Part shown: piece after piece, positions 27,065-35,690 of the stretch
How the letters are laid out: every line of letters starts with the position of its first letter
Position numbering within the stretch: position 1 is the first letter of the stretch
DNA from: Clostridiales bacterium
GTDB taxonomy: Bacteria > Bacillota > Clostridia > Acetivibrionales > RGIG10202
NCBI GenBank assembly: GCA_017961515.1
Contig: JAGCXC010000058.1
Span: forward strand, 1 to 64,000
Length of the DNA: 64,000 nt
Direction of reading: 5' to 3'
The notes under the pieces: generated by a model
The model's database searches: none
Told to the model about the DNA's origin: nothing
What the model saw: the letters and a program-made list of their open reading frames with translations, nothing else
Made by a program: the position numbers and the translations under genes

Positions 27065-27093
27065 TTGACTGAGTAAATAAAATGTATTATAAT
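27065..27093 (+). promoter_or_regulatory. Strong sigma-A-type promoter of the 348-residue orphan
   Basis: TTGACT (27065-27070), exactly 17 bases, TATAAT (27088-27093). The leader of about 110 bases holds a 7-bp hairpin (CGTGAAA at 27152-27158 with TTTCACG at 27176-27182), shortly before the ribosome site. Confidence 0.75.
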
Positions 27094-27208
27094 AATAAAC
27101 GTATGGTTTTTGATTTGCAACGCATTGTAATCAAAAGCTTGTGTAATAGCTCGTGAAATCGCTTGTTTACGTAAGTTTCACGTTGCCGAAAAAGGAGTTG
27201 GATTAATT

Positions 27209-28255
27209 ATGGACTTTAAAAAAGGTATATTGGTTGGATTAGGCACTGCTGGTGCTGTTAGCGTTAATGATTTAGTAAATCCTTCATCAGCACGTTCGCT
27301 AAATATCGCAGAAAACATCATTGTAAAAGATATTCCCACTTCTCATTTAGCACATGATGTATTTTCAAGTGATATTTTAGATTTTAAAATTTACAACCAA
27401 AGATTATACAATGACGATAATTTTGATTTTACAAATAGATATTTAGAAAGACTTCATTCGGATGAAGCTTCTAGTTGGCATAAAACAAATGAGGAGGTTG
27501 ACGCAGATTTATTTAAGGTGGATAGTTTAAGCTACTTAGCTTATGATGATGAAGCATCATCTTTATATCCATCTCGCACAGTTAGTGTAAGCACAATTCG
27601 ACCATCTTCCACTGTTAGTGAGAGAATTGGCGATATTAAGGTAACACCTATTGTGCAAGATGTGAGATCTTCTGCTTTAGAATACGATAATTTGGTTAAA
27701 CCTATTGGCCAGCCTACCATTACTAAAGAGCAGCCTAAGATAGATAATTCGTCAAAGGCTAGAAGACACACTACCAGAGACAATTTAAGATACATAAAGA
27801 ACAATATTTTAAAAGAATTCTTTATTCTATCTTGTGTTGGTACTACGTATGTTTGTGTTAATGCAAATGAAAGATTGAATTTGACACGTGTTGTTAAACA
27901 TATCTTTGGGAAAGGATCCCCTGAAGATTTAGCGAAGGATATTAACTCTTTTATTGATGGAATGCTATCTTATTGCAAAAGAGATAGTAATTTAAAAAGA
28001 TGTTTAATAAACATTAAAAAATTAGATTTGACTAATATAGCTGAAAAGTATATTAATAACAACTGGCAAGTTTCTGATTTAGTTAAAGATGTTAATACTT
28101 TGCAAGATAATATTTTAGAAGTAGCAGACCAAAAAACAACAATCATAAATTCTATATCAACCGGATTTTTGATGATTGGGTTTGGTATAACCGCAGCTTT
28201 TAAAACTTATTTTAGAAAATTAGTTGCTTTTTTGAAATCAAAAATTGATTTTTAG
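27209..28255 (+). CDS. Orphan protein with C-terminal membrane segment
   Basis: 348 residues, ATG 12 bases after AAAGGAG. I do not recognise it. The N-terminus (KKGILVGLGTAGAVSV) is mildly hydrophobic. The middle (about 30-200) is polar and Asp/Ser-rich, as in extracytoplasmic or linker regions. From about 200 it becomes helical, with VKHIFGKGSPEDLAKDINSF and a clear membrane helix near 310-335 (SISTGFLMIGFGITAAF) followed by a basic tail. The strong promoter and hairpin leader suggest it is well expressed. It has its own terminator, so it is monocistronic. Confidence 0.6.
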   Translation: MDFKKGILVGLGTAGAVSVNDLVNPSSARSLNIAENIIVKDIPTSHLAHDVFSSDILDFKIYNQRLYNDDNFDFTNRYLERLHSDEASSWHKTNEEVDADLFKVDSLSYLAYDDEASSLYPSRTVSVSTIRPSSTVSERIGDIKVTPIVQDVRSSALEYDNLVKPIGQPTITKEQPKIDNSSKARRHTTRDNLRYIKNNILKEFFILSCVGTTYVCVNANERLNLTRVVKHIFGKGSPEDLAKDINSFIDGMLSYCKRDSNLKRCLINIKKLDLTNIAEKYINNNWQVSDLVKDVNTLQDNILEVADQKTTIINSISTGFLMIGFGITAAFKTYFRKLVAFLKSKIDF

Positions 28256-28274
28256 TTTTAGATAATTTACAGTT

Positions 28275-28308
28275 ATACTCCGTGGTAGATAAATCTCGGA
28301 GTATTTTT
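28275..28308 (+). terminator. Rho-independent terminator after the 348-residue orphan
   Basis: ATACTCCG (28275-28282) and CGGAGTAT (28297-28304) make an 8-bp stem. Five T follow, counting the last stem base. Confidence 0.85.
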
Positions 28309-28309
28309 G

Positions 28310-28338
28310 TTGACTTTTTTAGGTGTATATGATACCAT
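28310..28338 (+). promoter_or_regulatory. Promoter of the GT39-like gene
   Basis: TTGACT (28310-28315) directly behind the terminator, a 17-base spacer and TACCAT (28333-28338). Confidence 0.6.
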
Positions 28339-28381
28339 CACAATTGTCTTCAAAAATTATTCACTATAAGGGAGTATATTT

Positions 28382-29641
28382 ATGCTTAAAAAAATTTTAC
28401 TTAGAAGTGTACCTTTTTGTGTAATATTTTTAGGTATTGTTATACGATTTGCTTGGATATTTTATATGAAAACATATCCGGAGACCGATTTTATGTGGTA
28501 CCATGTTAAAGGCGTTGAACTTTCTTGTAATATGGGATTTTTAAATGGAATTTATCCTTTTTATACTGGAAAGATTGGTTGTCCAACAGCCTTTAGACCT
28601 ATCGGCTATCCTTTAACATTAGCTATTTTATATTCTATTTTTGGAACAAATTTTTTAGTGGCAAAGATATTCAATATATTATTGTCAACCTTATCTATGA
28701 TAAGCTTATATAAATTATGTAAAATGTTCTTTAGTAATAGCGTTTCTAATTTTGCTTTAGCTCTTTTTGCTTTTTCCCCACTTAGTATATGTTATACTAG
28801 TATAATTGGATCTGAAACATTATTTCAAACATTGCTTTTGTTGATAACATATAATTTATTTCACAAAAAAAATCCTTATATCCTTGGCATATTGGTTGGA
28901 TATCTCGCTCTTGTTAGACCCATAGGAATATTCTTTTGTTTTTGTTTAATATTATTCCTGTTATTAGAAAAATCAAAAAATAATATAAAATTTATTACTA
29001 CTTTTAGCTTAACTTTTTTATTGGTTATATCCGGTTGGTTAATTAGAAACTATGTTCAATTTGGACAAGTTATTTATTCAACAAATGGCGGATATGTTTT
29101 ATATGTAAATAATAACCCGTATGCTACTGGCTCTTGGAGCGATCCTTACTCCTATCCTAATAGTCCTTTTAAAAAATATTTGTTTAAAGATAATTTTGAT
29201 GAATTAGCGATAAATAGAGAAGGTAAGAAACTTGCTATCAAATGGATATCAGATAATCCAGATCAATTTTTATATCTAGCATCCAAAAGGATTATCAACT
29301 CGTACTGGGCTAAACTAGATGATATTATGTGGGCATTCCCAACTGGTCTTAATATTTGGGACTCTAGATATGTTGATGCAATAAAATTGGAAACTTTTTT
29401 ATACAGGCCATTTTATATACTTACTTTTGTGTATATTATATACGTTATAATTGACTTTATAAAAAATAAAATAATTAACATTCATACATTCATTTTAATT
29501 GTTTTTCTATATTTTAACTTTATGATGTTTGTTTTAGAAGGAAACTCAAGATACGTATTCCCTCTTCATCCAATATACTCTATTGGTGTGGCATTTATAT
29601 TAATTAAGATTACGCAAAAATTTAGGGCACTTTTTAGTTAA
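28382..29641 (+). CDS. GT39/ArnT-like polytopic membrane glycosyltransferase
   Basis: 419 residues with about ten membrane segments. The first extracellular loop carries an acidic motif (YPETDFMWYHVKG) as in the PMT/ArnT (GT-C) fold, where an Asp/Glu acts as catalytic base. It is followed by FRPIGYPLTLAILYSIFG, which is typical of GT39-like proteins of Firmicutes. Such enzymes move a sugar from a polyprenyl-phosphate carrier to a lipid, polymer or protein outside the membrane. The acceptor is unknown and no carrier-sugar synthase is adjacent. Start ATG behind AAGGGAG. Confidence 0.82.
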   Translation: MLKKILLRSVPFCVIFLGIVIRFAWIFYMKTYPETDFMWYHVKGVELSCNMGFLNGIYPFYTGKIGCPTAFRPIGYPLTLAILYSIFGTNFLVAKIFNILLSTLSMISLYKLCKMFFSNSVSNFALALFAFSPLSICYTSIIGSETLFQTLLLLITYNLFHKKNPYILGILVGYLALVRPIGIFFCFCLILFLLLEKSKNNIKFITTFSLTFLLVISGWLIRNYVQFGQVIYSTNGGYVLYVNNNPYATGSWSDPYSYPNSPFKKYLFKDNFDELAINREGKKLAIKWISDNPDQFLYLASKRIINSYWAKLDDIMWAFPTGLNIWDSRYVDAIKLETFLYRPFYILTFVYIIYVIIDFIKNKIINIHTFILIVFLYFNFMMFVLEGNSRYVFPLHPIYSIGVAFILIKITQKFRALFS

Positions 29642-29651
29642 AAACGTGCCC
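29625..29651. repeat. Hairpin at the end of the GT39-like gene
   Basis: GGGCAC (29625-29630) pairs with GTGCCC (29646-29651) across the stop codon. The U-run is on the minus-strand side (AAATTTTTG follows the stem in that direction). It may therefore terminate the small minus-strand gene at 29666 better than the plus-strand gene. Confidence 0.55.
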
Positions 29652-29665
29652 CTCTAGGAAATACA

Positions 29666-29785
29666 TTAGTCACAGCAACCAAAAACTCCACCATCAAAAA
29701 GCAATAAGAAAAGTATTATGAAAAACAATATTGAACAATTACCTCCAAATAATCCTCCTAAGCATCCACATCTATTCTCAGACAT
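29666..29785 (-). CDS. 39-residue Cys- and Gly-rich membrane peptide
   Basis: A short gene with a very good ribosome site (AAGGAGG at 29799-29793, 7 bases before the ATG). It begins MSENRCGCLGGLFGGNC and has a purely hydrophobic centre (ILFFIILFLLLF). The end is DGGVFGCCD. It has five Cys and seven Gly. Similar tiny Gly/Cys peptides with one membrane helix are widespread in Clostridia and Bacilli, some linked to sporulation (YjcZ-like); the resemblance is of style, not proven homology. It stands alone between two plus-strand genes, with a terminator-like hairpin 15 bases past its stop. Confidence 0.8.
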   Translation of the reverse strand: MSENRCGCLGGLFGGNCSILFFIILFLLLFDGGVFGCCD

Positions 29786-29923
29786 ATCATATCCTCCTTG
29801 AAACATTTTTATTTACAATATATTCCCGTTTAAGCTTTTTTGTGCTTATCCCTCTTTTTTAATTTCTCTTGCTGGTGTATAATAATTATATTGCTAGTCT
29901 AAAAATTTGAGAGGAGTTTTTTT

Positions 29924-30772
29924 ATGAAAAAGCCAATTATTTTTTTAGTCACATCCTCAGTGATAGCTCTAATTTTATCTTCTTATTTTTGTTTCGCTAA
30001 TTCTTACAAAAGTTCAGTTAAAATATTTTTAAATGATACCTTTTTAAAAACAGATGTTGACCCTATTATAGTCAATGGTAGAGCCCTTGTTCCTGTAAGA
30101 TCTATTGCAGAGGCTTTGGGATTAAACATTGAATATAATGGTAGTTTTAATGAAATATATTTACGTACTCCAGATTATACCCCTCGTCCAATACCTACGC
30201 CAGATAATTTAACCCAAATTTTAAGTACAATAAATGGAAATAATTTATTAAATTTGTCTATATCTGAAATAAACAGAGCCATAGAAATCGGGAAAAATTT
30301 ATCTGCAGATGAAATATTGGATTATGTATATATTTTGCCCGAATCTAACAATAAAAATATTTTTGTTGACAATTTATTTGGAGATATCGTATTTAATACA
30401 CCTTTTTTAGAAATTATGAAAAAAGCTAACAAAGATCCAAATTACTCTATAGACAATGCCATTAGCTATCTTAAATCTTACTATCTTAATGGCAAGATAG
30501 ATTTTTCTTTTTCCTTATACGGAAATGGAGAAAACTTTTACAAAAATGCTTATATGCTGCTAATCCAGGACTCAGTCGTTCTAGATAAAATTCCTCTAAA
30601 AAATTTAGGTACTCTAACAAAAAAGAGACATAATAATTATACCAATACATTTTCTGGAGTTATATCTTTCAATTTCTCTAAAATTGATTTTTCTAAAGAT
30701 GCAATCTTGCAAATTGATTATATTGATGGCATTAATAAGTCATTTATTATCAATTTTAATGAATATATGTAA
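29924..30772 (+). CDS. Secreted stalk-domain (copper-amine-oxidase N-terminal-like) protein
   Basis: 282 residues. The signal peptide spans about residues 1-25 (ending CFA). One stalk domain fragment follows, with VNGRALVPVRSIAEALGLNI and YNGSFNEIYLRTP. A Pro-rich linker (PDYTPRPIPTPDN) leads to a roughly 180-residue C-terminal domain I do not recognise. A TATAAT at 29878-29883 is a candidate -10. ATG behind GAGAGGAG. It is a second stalk-domain exoprotein besides the one at 8898, with no shared C-terminal region. It ends 27 bases before spoIVB, tail to tail. Confidence 0.8.
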   Translation: MKKPIIFLVTSSVIALILSSYFCFANSYKSSVKIFLNDTFLKTDVDPIIVNGRALVPVRSIAEALGLNIEYNGSFNEIYLRTPDYTPRPIPTPDNLTQILSTINGNNLLNLSISEINRAIEIGKNLSADEILDYVYILPESNNKNIFVDNLFGDIVFNTPFLEIMKKANKDPNYSIDNAISYLKSYYLNGKIDFSFSLYGNGENFYKNAYMLLIQDSVVLDKIPLKNLGTLTKKRHNNYTNTFSGVISFNFSKIDFSKDAILQIDYIDGINKSFIINFNEYM

Positions 30773-30799
30773 ATAAGATGAGGTTCTTCCCCCCTCATC

Positions 30800-31840
30800 T
30801 TATTTATTAAAAAAGCCTTGATTTAACATATTCTCTATAAAAATACCATATCCTCTTGTTGGATCATTTACAAACACATGTGTTACAGCTCCCACAATTT
30901 TCCCATTTTGCAGTATAGGGCAACCCGACATCCCTTGCACTATACCACCGGTTGTATTTATTAATCTTGGATCTACTATTCTTATATTCATACCCTTTTT
31001 GTTATTCCTATATACTTTTAGAATTTCTATATCATATTCGTCACTCTTATTATTAACGACATTGGTTATAATACTTGCTTTATCACAAGTTATATTTTCT
31101 TTAGGTGATATTTCATATAATTTATTATTTAATTTCAAAACACCCTCTTGCTTTAAAATTCCATATATACCTTCATGTGTGTTTTTTAAAATATTCCCTA
31201 TCTTCCCACTTCCTGATACAAAAACACCTTTTAGCTCTCCTGGTATGCCGATTTTTCCTCTTCTTACCGTCAAAATACTAGATTCTAATATCTCACCCTT
31301 AGAATTAAATATTTGTCTTGTATCCATATCTGTTATTCCATGACCTAATGCTCCAAAATATTTTGTATCCGGATCATAAAATGTAATTGTTCCTATACCT
31401 TTTATACTATCCCTTACCCATACCCCTAAATGATACTCATTATCCTCATAGCTTCGTACGGCTTTTAGTTTTCTTTTTAAACTTCTCCCTTTACGATTTA
31501 TTGTCAAACAAAATTTCTTGCCTTTACTATTTTTAATATTATCTAAAAAATCTAATATATTATCAACCTTTTTCTCATTAAAACCTATTACTATATCTCC
31601 TACTTTTATTCCACTTCTTCTCAATGGAAATTCTTTGTGCCCCTTTTCATTTAATACATGCCCTATTTCTAAAATCATTACCCCATTTAATTTAAGCTTT
31701 ACTCCTATTGCATCTCCACTAACTGCAATTTTTTTATCAGATAATGTATTAGTAAATATCGTCCTTTGCTGATTCTCTTTATATATACTAAGACTTAAAA
31801 TAATTAAAGCTACTAATAGTATAGTTATCTTCTTTCTCAC
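30800..31840 (-). CDS. spoIVB: SpoIVB peptidase (sporulation signalling protease)
   Basis: 346 residues: N-terminal membrane or signal helix (5-21), PDZ domain (about 45-130; FPLRRSGIKVGDIVIGFNEK) and peptidase S55 domain. The catalytic His167 lies in ALGHGITDMD and Ser305 in GMSGCP. The family usually has GMSGSP; the nucleophile is kept. In sporulating bacteria SpoIVB is secreted from the forespore and triggers pro-sigma-K processing. This gene is strong evidence for endospore formation. In Bacillus and many clostridia it sits next to spo0A; here spo0A is not adjacent. Confidence 0.95.
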   Translation of the reverse strand: MRKKITILLVALIILSLSIYKENQQRTIFTNTLSDKKIAVSGDAIGVKLKLNGVMILEIGHVLNEKGHKEFPLRRSGIKVGDIVIGFNEKKVDNILDFLDNIKNSKGKKFCLTINRKGRSLKRKLKAVRSYEDNEYHLGVWVRDSIKGIGTITFYDPDTKYFGALGHGITDMDTRQIFNSKGEILESSILTVRRGKIGIPGELKGVFVSGSGKIGNILKNTHEGIYGILKQEGVLKLNNKLYEISPKENITCDKASIITNVVNNKSDEYDIEILKVYRNNKKGMNIRIVDPRLINTTGGIVQGMSGCPILQNGKIVGAVTHVFVNDPTRGYGIFIENMLNQGFFNK

Positions 31841-31874
31841 TCTTTATCAGTCCTTTTGGTGATAATAAAAACAC

Positions 31875-31891
31875 TTTGAATTTGATTCAAA
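31875..31891. repeat. Palindrome upstream of spoIVB
   Basis: TTTGAAT (31875-31881) and ATTCAAA (31885-31891) with a 3-base loop, about 35 bases before the spoIVB start. It may be an operator or part of a leader hairpin. On the minus strand it is followed by GTGTTTTTATT, so termination is also possible. Confidence 0.45.
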
Positions 31892-31941
31892 ACCTTTTTA
31901 TTATTTTATCTTAAAAAGAGTTTTTTTATACAAAAGTAGCG

Positions 31942-31972
31942 AAAAGCCCATTACCATTTAAGATAATGGGCT
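31942..31972 (-). terminator. Terminator after sdaAA
   Basis: AGCCCATTA/TAATGGGCT, a 9-bp stem (31972-31964 with 31953-31945), 10-base loop and UUUU. It ends the operon that comes from 38321. Confidence 0.75.
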
Positions 31973-31993
31973 AAATTATATTATATAATTTTT

Positions 31994-32878
31994 TTATTCA
32001 GTTCCAAATATTCTCTTTGTTATTTCTAATGCTGTTGGTGTCACCGCAACTCCACCCAATGCAGTCTCTCTTAATTCACAAGGCAACTGATTACCTACTC
32101 TTTTCATAGCAATCACAACCTCATCAAATGGTATAACACATTGTATTCCAGCTAACGCCATATCTGCACAGATCAATGCATTAGCTGTACCTATCCCATT
32201 TCTCTTGCTACAGGGTGACTCAACTAATCCAGCAATAGGATCACATACTAGTCCCATTAAATTCTTTAACGCCATAGCTGCAGCATCAAAACTCATCTCC
32301 ACTGTACCGCCTAACATAGCAACTGTAGCCCCTGCCGCCATTGCACTAGCTGAACCTATCTCAGCCTGGCAACCACCTTCAGCTCCAGATAAAGTAGCAT
32401 TTTTACCTATAACTAGACCTATCGCACTAGCCGCCAATAAACCATCTATTAATTTTTCATCATCAACTCCATGGGTATCTCTTACACTTAATAACACAGC
32501 AGGGATAACTCCACATGATCCTGCAGTAGGTGCTGCAACAATCTTTCCCATACTCGCATTCACTTCCATTGTTGATAACGCATAACTTACTGCTCTTGCT
32601 ATAGTCTTACCACATGCTGTTTTGTGTTTTTCATATCTTTCTTTAAATTTTTTAGCCTGTCCACCAATAATTTTTCCTCTTACTTCATTATCATTATCAT
32701 CAAGTGCTTTTCTCACACTACATTTCATAACTTCCAAGCACTTTGCCATGTGATCTCTTATCTCTTCTCTCGTTTTCCCAGACTTCTCAATCTCATACTT
32801 TGTTATTAACTCATATATGGTTAAATTCTGCTCATTACATATCTTTATTATATCTTTTCCCTCTTTTATTATCTCCAT
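31994..32878 (-). CDS. sdaAA: L-serine ammonia-lyase, iron-sulfur-dependent, alpha subunit
   Basis: 294 residues from ATG 32878 (AGGTGGG 8 bases upstream; GTG 32887 overlaps that site). It deaminates L-serine to pyruvate and ammonia with a [4Fe-4S] cluster. Family motifs are GKTIARAVSYALSTMEVNAS, IVAAPTAGSCGVIPA, SGAEGGCQAEIGSASAMAAG and CDPIAGLVESPC; the Cys residues bind the cluster. The oxygen-sensitive two-subunit form is typical of anaerobic Firmicutes. Directly follows sdaAB. Confidence 0.97.
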   Translation of the reverse strand: MEIIKEGKDIIKICNEQNLTIYELITKYEIEKSGKTREEIRDHMAKCLEVMKCSVRKALDDNDNEVRGKIIGGQAKKFKERYEKHKTACGKTIARAVSYALSTMEVNASMGKIVAAPTAGSCGVIPAVLLSVRDTHGVDDEKLIDGLLAASAIGLVIGKNATLSGAEGGCQAEIGSASAMAAGATVAMLGGTVEMSFDAAAMALKNLMGLVCDPIAGLVESPCSKRNGIGTANALICADMALAGIQCVIPFDEVVIAMKRVGNQLPCELRETALGGVAVTPTALEITKRIFGTE

Positions 32879-32902
32879 TATAATCACCCACCTAACTTTT
32901 TT

Positions 32903-33574
32903 CTAGTTTAGTGCTTTTAAGACTTTTACACTGATCACGTTTTGATTACTCTTTATTTCTTCTACTATATAGTCTGGTATATCTTGATCGGCTTCTACTA
33001 TAAGCATAGCATCTTTCGCTTTTTCTTCTCTATATAGCTTCATAAAAGCTATATTTACATTGCCAGAAGCTAGCACATTCGTAATATGTGCAACCACTCC
33101 TGGCAAATCCCTATGTGTTGTAATTAAAGTATAATACTCTCCATCAAACTCCATCTGCATTCCATTTATTTCTATAATTTTCACTTTTCCTGCACCAATA
33201 GATGAACCAACTATCTCCCATGCATTGCCTGATTTAGACACTATCTCCATCTTTACCGTATTCGGATGCACATTTTCCATTTCTATCTCAAGGAAAGAAT
33301 ATCTAAGTCCCTTTTCATCTGCTATCTTATACGCATCTCTTATCCTTTCATCATCTGATAGCATGCCCATGATACCTGCAAGCAATGCTCTATCTGTACC
33401 ATGTCCTTTGTAAGTTTTAGCAAAAGATCCATGAAGCCAAAACTTCACTTCCTTTATTTCCTCTCCCACTATCTTTTTGGCCAAATAACCAATCTTATTA
33501 GCTCCTGCTGTATGTGAACTCGAAGGACCTATCATTATAGGACCTATTATGTCAAATACATTAAATTCACTCAT
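32903..33574 (-). CDS. sdaAB: L-serine ammonia-lyase, iron-sulfur-dependent, beta subunit
   Basis: 223 residues from ATG 33574 (GGAGG 9 bases upstream). The first domain has the conserved DIIGPIMIGPSSSHTAGANK and FWLHGSFAKTYKGHGTDRAL. The C-terminal ACT domain (about 150-223; YTLITTHRDLPGVVAHITNV) probably senses serine or another amino acid. Partner of sdaAA, 24 bases apart. Confidence 0.97.
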   Translation of the reverse strand: MSEFNVFDIIGPIMIGPSSSHTAGANKIGYLAKKIVGEEIKEVKFWLHGSFAKTYKGHGTDRALLAGIMGMLSDDERIRDAYKIADEKGLRYSFLEIEMENVHPNTVKMEIVSKSGNAWEIVGSSIGAGKVKIIEINGMQMEFDGEYYTLITTHRDLPGVVAHITNVLASGNVNIAFMKLYREEKAKDAMLIVEADQDIPDYIVEEIKSNQNVISVKVLKALN

Positions 33575-33607
33575 GCTTCCATTCCTCCCTTGCTTTATCA
33601 CATTATA

Positions 33608-34981
33608 TTATGTAATAAGTGCATTGATTAAAATCATCCTTAATGTTTGAACATCCTTATTCGCAACATCTACCCAGTCTAAGCCAATCGTATTTAAATA
33701 TATATAAACTCTAGTCATAATCTCATGAAATGTTCGATAATCTAAACTTAAACTTTCAATATTCTTTATAATATTAGATATCTGATCTGCATATTTTATT
33801 ATTTTTCTATTTTTTCTACTTTTGCGTTTAGTAATTTTATACTTACAATGTACGCCTTCTCTTAAAATAACGCCACATGCCTTTACAAAAATTCCTATTA
33901 TTTCAAATACTGTATCCTTAAAATATGCTGCAAACTCTCCTAACTCCCCGACTATACTACTACCTAGTATCATCATAGACGAAGTCAACCTTTTTAATTT
34001 CCTTTTGTTATACTTAATCAAAAAGCCAACTAATTCACATTCATCTTTGTTTATAATACTAAGTTGTATTTCTTTTAGTCTTTCTCTTAGTGTATATCTA
34101 GCAGAGACGCTAGTAATGGATTTTTTCATTTCATTTGTAAACTCCAGTATTAATACAAATCTTTGAAATTGCCATATGTCCACAAACGAAGTCATGAAAG
34201 GGACATCACCATCTTCAAGAATCTTTAAGTTTCCAAACTTATTCTTCTCTAAATTCTTGTCATGTAACCTTCCCTCTAAAATCTCATTCCATTCTTTTCT
34301 TACACCAAAACTACTCTTGTACCTACCTAGAATTTTAACATATAATTCTAATTTTTTCAACTCTTTATTTTTTAAATTATTATCTATTATGTCTAGATAT
34401 TTTATTAACTCCTCATCAAGTAGAGAAATTATCTTACATTTTTTCTTGATTTTATCGCCAGTAGACTTCTCCATATTAAAAATTTTAGCATATATACTGT
34501 CCCTCCCCTTCTCTTTGGCTAAGTCTCTTCCTTTTTGGCGCACTCTTTTTGACCATTCTATAAGAATTTCAGCCGCTGTTGCAGAAATCTTCGCACTTTC
34601 TCCATATATCCAGGTCAAAAATGCAAAACACAAAATATCTCCTGTACATCTAGTTACATTTAATGATACTTCTTTTAAACTTCTCCTCTTATTTTTTATA
34701 TCAATCTTTTGTATTTCCCTAATAAGACATCCATCCCCAAATTCTTGCCGTATATTTTCTAATTTAGAAATATTACTCCTGTTGTTTATTATATCGGTTA
34801 TATTCTTTATAAGCTTAGCACTGTCTAATACAATCCCTACTGTTGCGTAGGGAATTACTGACTGTGCATCATCTATTACATTATAATAATCCAATGCTTG
34901 TGGAATTAAAAAAGACATGTCTTCATATATTTCATTATTTTTAGATATTTTCTTGAAAATTTTTTTAGCGTCTATATGCAT
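33608..34981 (-). CDS. Orphan helical protein upstream of sdaAB
   Basis: 457 residues from ATG 34981 (AGGTGG 5 bases upstream; GTG 34990 lies inside that site). I do not recognise it. It has no signal peptide and is almost entirely alpha-helical, with many Lys, Ile and Glu residues. Two mildly hydrophobic stretches occur (near VTRCTGDILCFAFLTWIYG and SSMMILGSSIVGELGEFAAY), perhaps membrane-associating. Long helices in between may form coiled coils. Its ribosome site is buried in a 12-bp hairpin described separately. It lies 33 bases before sdaAB and after the flavin reductase, all on one strand. Confidence 0.6.
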   Translation of the reverse strand: MHIDAKKIFKKISKNNEIYEDMSFLIPQALDYYNVIDDAQSVIPYATVGIVLDSAKLIKNITDIINNRSNISKLENIRQEFGDGCLIREIQKIDIKNKRRSLKEVSLNVTRCTGDILCFAFLTWIYGESAKISATAAEILIEWSKRVRQKGRDLAKEKGRDSIYAKIFNMEKSTGDKIKKKCKIISLLDEELIKYLDIIDNNLKNKELKKLELYVKILGRYKSSFGVRKEWNEILEGRLHDKNLEKNKFGNLKILEDGDVPFMTSFVDIWQFQRFVLILEFTNEMKKSITSVSARYTLRERLKEIQLSIINKDECELVGFLIKYNKRKLKRLTSSMMILGSSIVGELGEFAAYFKDTVFEIIGIFVKACGVILREGVHCKYKITKRKSRKNRKIIKYADQISNIIKNIESLSLDYRTFHEIMTRVYIYLNTIGLDWVDVANKDVQTLRMILINALIT

Positions 34982-34983
34982 AC

Positions 34984-35026
34984 AAACCACCTAAGTGCCA
35001 AATAAACCACTTTTCTTAGGTGGTTT
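34984..35026 (-). promoter_or_regulatory. Hairpin hiding the ribosome site of the 457-residue protein, with an alternative fold
   Basis: In the minus-strand RNA, AAACCACCTAAG (35026-35015) pairs perfectly over 12 bp with CTTAGGTGGTTT (34995-34984). The second arm contains the AGGTGG ribosome site, two bases before the ATG. The loop holds another GTGGTTT (35010-35004) that can pair instead with the first seven bases of the 5' arm and free the ribosome site. Two exclusive folds are therefore possible. Confidence 0.6.
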
Positions 35027-35058
35027 ATGCTATGTAAATCATGTACCTAGTGTATGCA

Positions 35059-35652
35059 TCATTTTCTTCTTTCATTCCTTGCTAAATTTTCCTTTTTTGT
35101 GACTGAATACCCGAAATAGCCCAGTGACTTATCTAAAGTCCAATACTCTCCGTGGGAATAACAAATCAAATCTGATTTATCTAAATTTAATTTTCCTTCA
35201 TCGTCAATCAAATTATCATCAACATGACACGCTAAAACTTCTGCTATAAACATATCATGTGATCCCAGCTCTATTATTTGATCAACCCTACATTCCAAAT
35301 TTACAGGACTTTCTTTTATTATTGGAGCCAAAACTTTTGTTGCTTTATCTAAAGTAAGTTTCACTTCTTTAAATTTATCTACATCTCTCCCAGATTTAAC
35401 TCCACAATAATCTGTCGCATATGCCAATTTACTTGTTGTTAGATTAATAACAAACTCTTTAGTCCTTTTTATTATCTCATATGAATATCTAGATTTCCTT
35501 ATTGAAATAGATACCCTAGGCGGCTTACTACTAACTGTACCAGCCCAAGCTACAGTAAAAACATTCTTATTCCCCTTATCGTCTCCACATGTAACCAATA
35601 CTACAGGTACCGGATTTAATAGTGTTGACGGTTTCCATACTTGTTTTGCCAT
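35059..35652 (-). CDS. Flavin reductase-family protein (FMN-binding split barrel)
   Basis: 197 residues. It opens MAKQVWKPSTLLNPVPVVLV, then GNKNVFTVAWAGTVSSKPPRV, SIRKSRYSYEIIKRTKEFVI and CGVKSGRDVDKF. This is the usual pattern of the DIM6/NTAB flavin reductase-like family in anaerobes. It binds FMN and probably works as a flavoredoxin-type electron carrier; the partner is not evident. A GGAGG ribosome site precedes the ATG. It lies 38 bases after the 876-residue protein and before the 457-residue one. Confidence 0.92.
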   Translation of the reverse strand: MAKQVWKPSTLLNPVPVVLVTCGDDKGNKNVFTVAWAGTVSSKPPRVSISIRKSRYSYEIIKRTKEFVINLTTSKLAYATDYCGVKSGRDVDKFKEVKLTLDKATKVLAPIIKESPVNLECRVDQIIELGSHDMFIAEVLACHVDDNLIDDEGKLNLDKSDLICYSHGEYWTLDKSLGYFGYSVTKKENLARNERRK

Positions 35653-35690
35653 TTTTATCCTCCTACTTTTCCCTTTATTATATAATACTT

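Noticed and set aside
34984-35026. Rho-independent terminator of the flavin reductase gene
   Set aside because: No U-run follows the stem, and the 3' arm is the ribosome site of the next gene.
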